A stretch of DNA of 64,000 nucleotides, taken from the NCBI RefSeq assembly GCF_000739455.1, contig NZ_CP009211.1, forward strand, positions 1,685,458-1,749,457, in the 5' to 3' direction. Made by a program: the position numbers and the translations under genes. How positions within the stretch are numbered: position 1 is the stretch's first letter; every line of letters starts with the position of its first letter. Source of the DNA: Corynebacterium imitans. GTDB taxonomy: Bacteria > Actinomycetota > Actinomycetes > Mycobacteriales > Mycobacteriaceae. This document shows, one piece after another, positions 59,819-64,000 of the stretch. The notes under the pieces are model-generated. The model saw only the letters and a list, made by a program, of their open reading frames with translations, was not told the DNA's origin and did no database searches.

Positions 59819-60835
59819 CTAGTAGCGCACCGCGCCCTGCACCGGCATGGAGTTGACCGGCACAACCTGGACCGGGATGCCGTAGTCGGAGGCGTGGACG
59901 ACCATGCCGTCGCCGATGTACATGCCGACGTGGGTTACCCCCGGGTAGTAGCCGATGATGTCGCCCGGCTGCAGCTCGCCCATGGACACCGGGGTGCCGC
60001 CCGCAAGCTGTGCCTGCGAGGTGCGCGGGATGCCGATGCCGTTCTGGCCGTAGGCCCAGACCATCAGACCGGAGCAGTCAAAGGCGTCCGGGCCGGCAGC
60101 GCCCCAGCCGTAGGGCTTGCCGAGCTGCGCCATCGCGGCGGCGACGACGCCGGAGTCGGCGGCGGGCAGGTTCGCGCCAAGGCTGACGGGGCCGTCCTTT
60201 TCGATCCAGCGCTGGCGGTCCTCCTCGCTCAAGCCATCGACCTTAGTTTCGATGTCGCGGATCTGGTCGTCGAGCTCGTCGCGCTCGCGGTTGAGCGTGT
60301 CGAGCTGAGCAGCGAGCTGGTTGCGGTTGTACTGCGCTTCCGCCTTGGCGATGTTGGCGGTGCGGGCGCGGGAGGCGGCGAGCTCGTTGGCGTCGTTAAG
60401 CTCGGCGAGTGTGCGCTCCGCCTTGCGAGAGAGCGAGCCGAGGTAGGCGGCGCGGTCGATCGCGGCTTGCGGGCTGCCGGACTCGAGCGTCGTCAGGAAG
60501 ACCTCGGAGTCCGTGTTGCGGTACTTGGACTGGGCAAGGTCGTTGACGTTGCGCTGGAAGCCCGTCTTGGCCCCGCGAGCTTTTTCGGCCTCGGCGCGAG
60601 CGGTGGCGGCGCGCTGATCGGCGTCAGCAATTTTGCGCTCGGACTCCGCGACCTCGTCCTCGAGGGCCTTGATCTCCTCCGACTTCGCGGTGGCCTGGTG
60701 GGAAACCTCCTCGAGCTGCTTGATCAGCGCGTCAACGTCGTCGGCACCCGCGATCGGCGCGCACGTGCCCGCGGCGATGGCGACGATGCCGCTTGCTGCA
60801 AGTACCCGGCGAGAAGAAAGAGAGTGTGAACCCAC
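59819..60835 (-). CDS. NlpC/P60 peptidoglycan endopeptidase with coiled coil, 338 aa
   Basis: Signal peptide (GTG start, MGSHSLSSRRVLAASGIVAI, cleavage near IAGADD), a long coiled coil (about 33-205, LEEVSHQATAKSEEIKALEDEV) and a C-terminal NlpC/P60 domain with catalytic Cys in AFDCSGLMVWAYG and His in GVTHVGMYIGDG. It is the counterpart of Rv2190c and C. glutamicum cg2401-type hydrolases, which cut stem peptides during cell separation; the coiled coil probably keeps the enzyme inactive until FtsEX-like activation. A TATAGT -10 (60904-60909) lies about 70 bp upstream. Confidence 0.93.
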   Translation of the reverse strand: MGSHSLSSRRVLAASGIVAIAAGTCAPIAGADDVDALIKQLEEVSHQATAKSEEIKALEDEVAESERKIADADQRAATARAEAEKARGAKTGFQRNVNDLAQSKYRNTDSEVFLTTLESGSPQAAIDRAAYLGSLSRKAERTLAELNDANELAASRARTANIAKAEAQYNRNQLAAQLDTLNRERDELDDQIRDIETKVDGLSEEDRQRWIEKDGPVSLGANLPAADSGVVAAAMAQLGKPYGWGAAGPDAFDCSGLMVWAYGQNGIGIPRTSQAQLAGGTPVSMGELQPGDIIGYYPGVTHVGMYIGDGMVVHASDYGIPVQVVPVNSMPVQGAVRY

Positions 60836-60903
60836 GACAGTTCCCCTTAGAAAGATCCGCAGCCGTGACCAAAGCGTGCTGCGTTGTGTATAAAGCCGTT
60901 ACT

Positions 60904-60909
60904 ACTATA
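60904..60909 (-). promoter_or_regulatory. Candidate -10 box TATAGT for the NlpC-pimB' operon
   Basis: Minus-strand TATAGT predicts a transcript starting near 60897 with a leader of about 62 nt and AAGGGGA as ribosome-binding site of the GTG-started NlpC gene. Confidence 0.6.
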
Positions 60910-60933
60910 GCCAGCTCACCCCGCTCACAAAAG

Positions 60934-60971
60934 CACACCCGCCCGGTTCGATACGAGCTGGTACGGGTGTG
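60934..60971 (-). terminator. Terminator after second NlpC/P60 gene
   Basis: Stem CACACCCG / CGGGTGTG (60934-60941 and 60964-60971) with a long loop, followed on the minus strand by CTTTTGTG. It separates the 251-aa NlpC gene from the promoter of the downstream NlpC gene. Confidence 0.65.
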
Positions 60972-60994
60972 AAAGGTGGGGCGTCGAAAAGCTT

Positions 60995-61750
60995 TTAGAA
61001 GCGAACGACGGAGTGCACCGGCATCATGTGCAGCGGGCGCTCGCCAACCGGCACACCACTGTTGAGCGCGTCGATGATGGTGCCGTTGCCAGCGTAGATG
61101 CCGACGTGGGACGCGCCACCGTAGTAGACCACGATGTCGCCCGGCTGGATGTTATCCAGGGAGACCGGGGTGCCGGCGGAAGCCTGTGCCTGGGAGGTAC
61201 GCGGGATGGACTTGCCAGCCTGTGCGTAGACCCAGGAGGTGAAGCCGGAGCAGTCGAAGGCGTTCGGACCGGCAGCGCCGTAGACGTACGGGGAACCAAT
61301 CTTGGTGCGGGCGATCTCGACGATGCGCTCGCCCTGGGTCTTCTGCGGGGCCGGTGCCGGAGCAGCGACAGGTGCGGAGTACTGCTTGGCGACAGCCTGC
61401 GCCGGCTGCTGCGGCAGCACCTGCGCCTCGACGTTAGCGATGAACTGGCTGAAGCCCGGGACGTTGTTGATGCCCGGCAGCGCCTTCACCTGAGCGATGG
61501 CCTGCTGGTACTGGCCGCCATCGGCCTTGCCAGCCAGGGACGGGACCCAAGCCTCGATGCCCGGAATGTTGGCGATACCCGGGATGTTCTCAATGCCCGG
61601 GATCTGCGCGGAGACCGGGGAGTTCGGGACGCGGACCTCGGCGGCCTGCGCGGTGGTCGGTACCATCAGGGTAGCGCCTGCGACGACGGCGGTTGCGGCA
61701 GCCGCGGTGCGGACTGCGGTGTTCGTGGTCTGGCGACGGTGCTTTGCCAT
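60995..61750 (-). CDS. NlpC/P60 hydrolase with IPGI repeats, 251 aa
   Basis: Signal peptide (MAKHRRQTTNTAVRTAAAAT, cleavage near TAQAAE), a repeated IPGIENIPGIANIPGIEAW segment (about 50-70), a Gln/Pro/Ala linker and a C-terminal NlpC/P60 domain: Cys in AFDCSGFTSWVYAQ, His in GASHVGIYAGNG. There is no long coiled coil, unlike its neighbour. The start at 61750 has GGAGAAAC 6 nt upstream; the longer frame to 61852 is read through the riboswitch leader. Control by cyclic di-AMP is expected from that leader. It is a secreted peptidoglycan hydrolase, substrate bond inferred from family. Confidence 0.92.
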   Translation of the reverse strand: MAKHRRQTTNTAVRTAAAATAVVAGATLMVPTTAQAAEVRVPNSPVSAQIPGIENIPGIANIPGIEAWVPSLAGKADGGQYQQAIAQVKALPGINNVPGFSQFIANVEAQVLPQQPAQAVAKQYSAPVAAPAPAPQKTQGERIVEIARTKIGSPYVYGAAGPNAFDCSGFTSWVYAQAGKSIPRTSQAQASAGTPVSLDNIQPGDIVVYYGGASHVGIYAGNGTIIDALNSGVPVGERPLHMMPVHSVVRF

Positions 61751-61775
61751 TGTAAGTTTCTCCATATCTTCTCTT

Positions 61776-61906
61776 CGCCTACCGGGTAGCCATACGGGCT
61801 GGGCCGTGAGAATCTGCCCTGGCGCGCCTTGCTGCGCGCCATCCGCCCTCAATCAGTCAAGTGCGGTTCCCCGGTTCCACGACACTGAAGTCGTGGTGTG
61901 CGGCTC
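61776..61906 (-). promoter_or_regulatory. Probable c-di-AMP (ydaO-type) riboswitch before NlpC/P60 gene
   Basis: On the minus strand the leader has, in order, GAGCCGCACACC, a CACGAC hairpin, GGAACCGGGGAACCGC, TTGAGGGCGGATGGCGCGC with a GGCGCGC/GCGCGCC hairpin, CAGGGCAGATTC, and AGCCCGTATGGCTACCCGG with closing GTAGGCG. The GGAACC-GGGGAACCGC block and the CCCG-GGCTA-CCCGG-AGGC end match the ydaO consensus, though the last block is diverged. Such riboswitches are known upstream of NlpC and Rpf genes in actinobacteria. High c-di-AMP normally turns the gene off. Confidence 0.75.
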
Positions 61907-61961
61907 ATATGTTCTGTTTTCGTACCTTGCAAGCAACGGCTGTTGTCGCAATGTCTCGAAC

Positions 61962-61991
61962 AGATTACGAAACGGCAACAAGTTTGTCCAA
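61962..61991 (-). promoter_or_regulatory. Promoter TTGGAC-18-TAATCT upstream of riboswitch
   Basis: Minus-strand -35 TTGGAC (61986-61991) and -10 TAATCT (61962-61967) with 18-bp spacing, predicting a start near 61955 and a leader of about 205 nt. The gene-free stretch 61751-62305 thus holds leader, riboswitch, promoter and the qcr terminator; 61995-62245 shows nothing else recognisable. Confidence 0.6.
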
Positions 61992-62245
61992 CCCTTAGGT
62001 TGTTACAAATCCGTTATTGAACTGTTTCCTTGTGTTTGCCAGAATTTTCCAGAAAATTCGCACGGCCCCACGCGCGCACTCCGCTCCAAAATACCCGCTA
62101 CTACCTGGCGCTTTTCCGGCCATCGGCTGGCTCCGCAAAGTGTTGCCAATGTACCGTGCTTCATAAAAACTGGTTATGTGTTCTCCGTCACACCGGCGAA
62201 AAGCGGGCATTCTGCGTCGTTATAAAGCGTGACTTTCTGGCATAG

Positions 62246-62280
62246 AAAAAGGGCCCATCCCCTTTCGGGACGGGCCCTTC
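62246..62280 (-). terminator. Intrinsic terminator of the qcr operon
   Basis: Stem AAGGGCCC with TCCC / GGGA and GGGCCCTT (62249-62279) followed on the minus strand by TTTTTCTATG. It lies about 27 bp after the qcrB stop. Confidence 0.9.
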
Positions 62281-62305
62281 TGCGACCGCTATTTCTTACA
62301 GCGTA

Positions 62306-63937
62306 TTAGTGGCTGTTCTCGTGGGTCGCGTCGCGATCGTCGAGGTGCTTGGTCTCCTCGAGCTTGCGCAGCGTCTCCACCTCTTCGTGGTGCTTCTGCG
62401 CCTCGGAGTCGCGGACACGCTCGGTGACGCCGAGCTCAGCCGGCTTGAAAGCACCGATGGTCTCGGAGTCTGCGAAGCCAAGCTGGTTGAGCTGCTTCGG
62501 CACGCGAGCACCTGCGTACTCGAGCGGGATCGGGTGACCGTTCTCGTCGACCGGGCCGAGCGGCTGGTGGATCTCCACAAAGGCACCGTTCGGCAGCTTC
62601 TTGATCACACCGGTCTCGATGCCGTGCTCCAGGACCTCGCGGTCGGAGCGCTGCAGGCCGATGCACAGGCGGTAGGTGATGAAGTACGCCAGCGGCGGCA
62701 GCACGATCACGCCGATGCGGCCGAACCAGGTCATCGCGTTCAGCGAGATCTGGAAGAAATGCGCCACGTGGTCGTTACCACCGGAGATGGTCATCAGCAT
62801 GAAGAACACGATGCCCATAACACCGATGGAGGTACGTACTGGGACGTCGCGCGGACGCTGCAGGAGGTTGTGGTGAGCGTCGTCGCCGGTGATCTTCTTC
62901 TCAATGAAGGGGTAGGTCAGCAGCAGGACGACCATCAGGCCACAGAGCAGGGCCACCCAGAACGCGCCCGGGATGGTGTAGTTGCCCAGGTAGAGCTCCC
63001 ACGCCGGCATGACACGTGCGGCACCATCCGTCCAGAGCATGTACACGTCCGGCTGCGAACCGGCGGAAACCTGCGACGGGTTATAGGGGCCAATGTTCCA
63101 AATGCCGTTAATGGTGGTCAGACCAGCCATGGCAGCGAGGACGCCGAAGACGAACATCATGAAGCCGATTGCCTTGACGGCGAACACCGGCATGATGCGG
63201 ATGCCAACAACGTTGTTCTCGGTGCGGCCCGGGCCCGGGAACTGGGTGTGCTTCTGGAACCAGACGAGCAGCAGGTGCGCGGCGATCAGCGCGAGGATGA
63301 TGCCCGGCAGGATCAGCACGTGCAGGATGTAGAAGCGGTCCAGCATCAGGTCGGACGGGAAGTCGCCGCCGAAGATGGCCCAGTGCATCCAGGTACCGAT
63401 GATCGGGATGCCCACCACGATGGCGGACATGATGCGCAGGCCGACGCCGGAGAGCAGGTCGTCCGGGAGGGAGTAGCCCATGAAGCCCTCGATCATGCCG
63501 AGCAGGATCAGGGTGACACCGATAATCCAGTTCGCCTCACGCGGGCGACGGAACGCACCGGTGAAGAAGATACGCATCATGTGCGCGAACATGGCCATCA
63601 TGAACATCAGGGCGGCCCAGTGGTGCATCTGGCGCACGAAGAGTCCGCCGCGGACATCAAAGGAGATGTTCAGTGCGGTGGCGTAGGCGCGGGACATTTC
63701 CACGCCATTGAGCGGCAAGTAGCCGCCGTCGTAGATCACTTTGGTGATCGACGGGTCGAAGAACAGCGCCAGGTAGACGCCGGTCAGCAGCAGGATGATG
63801 AAGCTGTACAGGGCCATCTCGCCGAGCATGAAGGACCAGTGGCTCGGGAAGACCTTGTTCAGCTGGGGGCGCAGGACCCCCGCGATCGTGTACCGCGAGT
63901 CAACGTTGTCCGCGGCTTGTGCAAGTTTTGTACTCAT
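62306..63937 (-). CDS. qcrB: Cytochrome bc1 complex cytochrome b subunit QcrB, 543 aa
   Basis: N-terminal cytochrome b with helix B His in [21 protein letters not shown] and helix D histidines in [23 protein letters not shown]; the Qo-site PEWY equivalent reads PDVY ([20 protein letters not shown]). The C-terminal extension of about 120 residues is actinobacterial and includes [21 protein letters not shown]. It carries quinol oxidation in the bc1-aa3 supercomplex. ATG overlaps the qcrA stop (TAATG). Last gene of the qcr operon, ended by a terminator. Confidence 0.95.
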   Translation of the reverse strand: MSTKLAQAADNVDSRYTIAGVLRPQLNKVFPSHWSFMLGEMALYSFIILLLTGVYLALFFDPSITKVIYDGGYLPLNGVEMSRAYATALNISFDVRGGLFVRQMHHWAALMFMMAMFAHMMRIFFTGAFRRPREANWIIGVTLILLGMIEGFMGYSLPDDLLSGVGLRIMSAIVVGIPIIGTWMHWAIFGGDFPSDLMLDRFYILHVLILPGIILALIAAHLLLVWFQKHTQFPGPGRTENNVVGIRIMPVFAVKAIGFMMFVFGVLAAMAGLTTINGIWNIGPYNPSQVSAGSQPDVYMLWTDGAARVMPAWELYLGNYTIPGAFWVALLCGLMVVLLLTYPFIEKKITGDDAHHNLLQRPRDVPVRTSIGVMGIVFFMLMTISGGNDHVAHFFQISLNAMTWFGRIGVIVLPPLAYFITYRLCIGLQRSDREVLEHGIETGVIKKLPNGAFVEIHQPLGPVDENGHPIPLEYAGARVPKQLNQLGFADSETIGAFKPAELGVTERVRDSEAQKHHEEVETLRKLEETKHLDDRDATHENSH

Positions 63938-64000
63938 TAGGACTTACGCTCCCAGAATGCCGGGCCGACGGGCTCGATGAAGTTGCCGTTGGCGATGAGG
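63937..64000 (-). CDS. qcrA: Rieske iron-sulfur subunit QcrA, C-terminal end only
   Basis: The last 20 residues are in the window, ending [12 protein letters not shown] and a TAA that shares its final A with the qcrB start codon. This C-terminus and the position directly before qcrB match corynebacterial QcrA. The rest of the gene, including the 2Fe-2S cluster, lies beyond the window edge. Confidence 0.85.
   Translation of the reverse strand, partial: LIANGNFIEPVGPAFWERKS

Noticed and set aside
62309..63940. 543-residue open frame on the plus strand across qcrB
   Set aside because: Exact antisense of qcrB with a His/Asp/Gln-rich, motif-free translation.

Overview
The window is a chromosomal segment of a high-GC Corynebacterium (or a very close mycolic-acid-containing relative). 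The diagnosis rests on a complete division and cell-wall (dcw) cluster that ends in ftsZ-pgeF-yggS-sepF-yggT-wag31. It is followed on the other side by the actinobacterial idsA-mptA-Rv2175c-pknL-aroG-Rv2179c-acyltransferase-pimB'-NlpC-qcrB block, whose order matches Mycobacterium tuberculosis. Many genes have no Shine-Dalgarno sequence but carry a TAnnnT -10 box 6-9 nt before the start codon, which is also typical of the group. No rRNA, tRNA, insertion sequence, prophage or CRISPR array was seen.

Region 1 (1-7,900) is mixed housekeeping: an S4 RNA-binding protein (cut by the window edge), a small membrane protein, a 69-bp tandem palindromic repeat, a YigZ/IMPACT protein, TreZ (trehalose synthesis), IlvA, and three consecutive secreted or surface proteins. 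Region 2 (7,800-26,730) holds dnaE1, a MacAB-like ABC export operon with a lipoprotein adaptor, an rluD-lspA group, an ABC-F ATPase, two lipoproteins, asparaginase, dinB and ileS. ileS is preceded by a T-box leader.

Region 3 (27,000-48,800) is the dcw cluster, all on the minus strand. Transcribed order is mraZ, rsmH, ftsL, ftsI, murE, murF, mraY, murD, ftsW, murG, murC, ftsQ, ftsZ, pgeF, yggS, sepF, yggT, wag31. It covers lipid II synthesis, flipping and septal cross-linking, the Z-ring with its SepF anchor, and Wag31-directed polar growth. A four-copy MraZ operator precedes mraZ, and a DUF3040 gene and a HEPN gene lie beyond it.

Region 4 (48,900-64,000) is envelope and central metabolism: polyprenyl synthase and the lipoglycan mannosyltransferase MptA, an inserted HNH nuclease, a DNA-binding protein, the kinase PknL, DAHP synthase, a 3'-5' exoribonuclease, an acyltransferase, glucokinase, PimB', two NlpC/P60 hydrolases (one behind a probable c-di-AMP riboswitch), and cytochrome bc1 genes qcrB and the end of qcrA.

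The main non-gene signals are a dispersed 13-bp motif GCTTNTCGACGCC with at least 16 exact copies in all reading frames and between genes; two riboswitch-type leaders; the MraZ operator; the tandem palindromes; a PHO-box-like repeat; several convergent gene pairs that share a CTAG double stop; and leaderless promoters whose -10 box contains the stop codon of the upstream gene. Most genes are ordinary core genes, and the proposed functions for the non-gene signals are inference.
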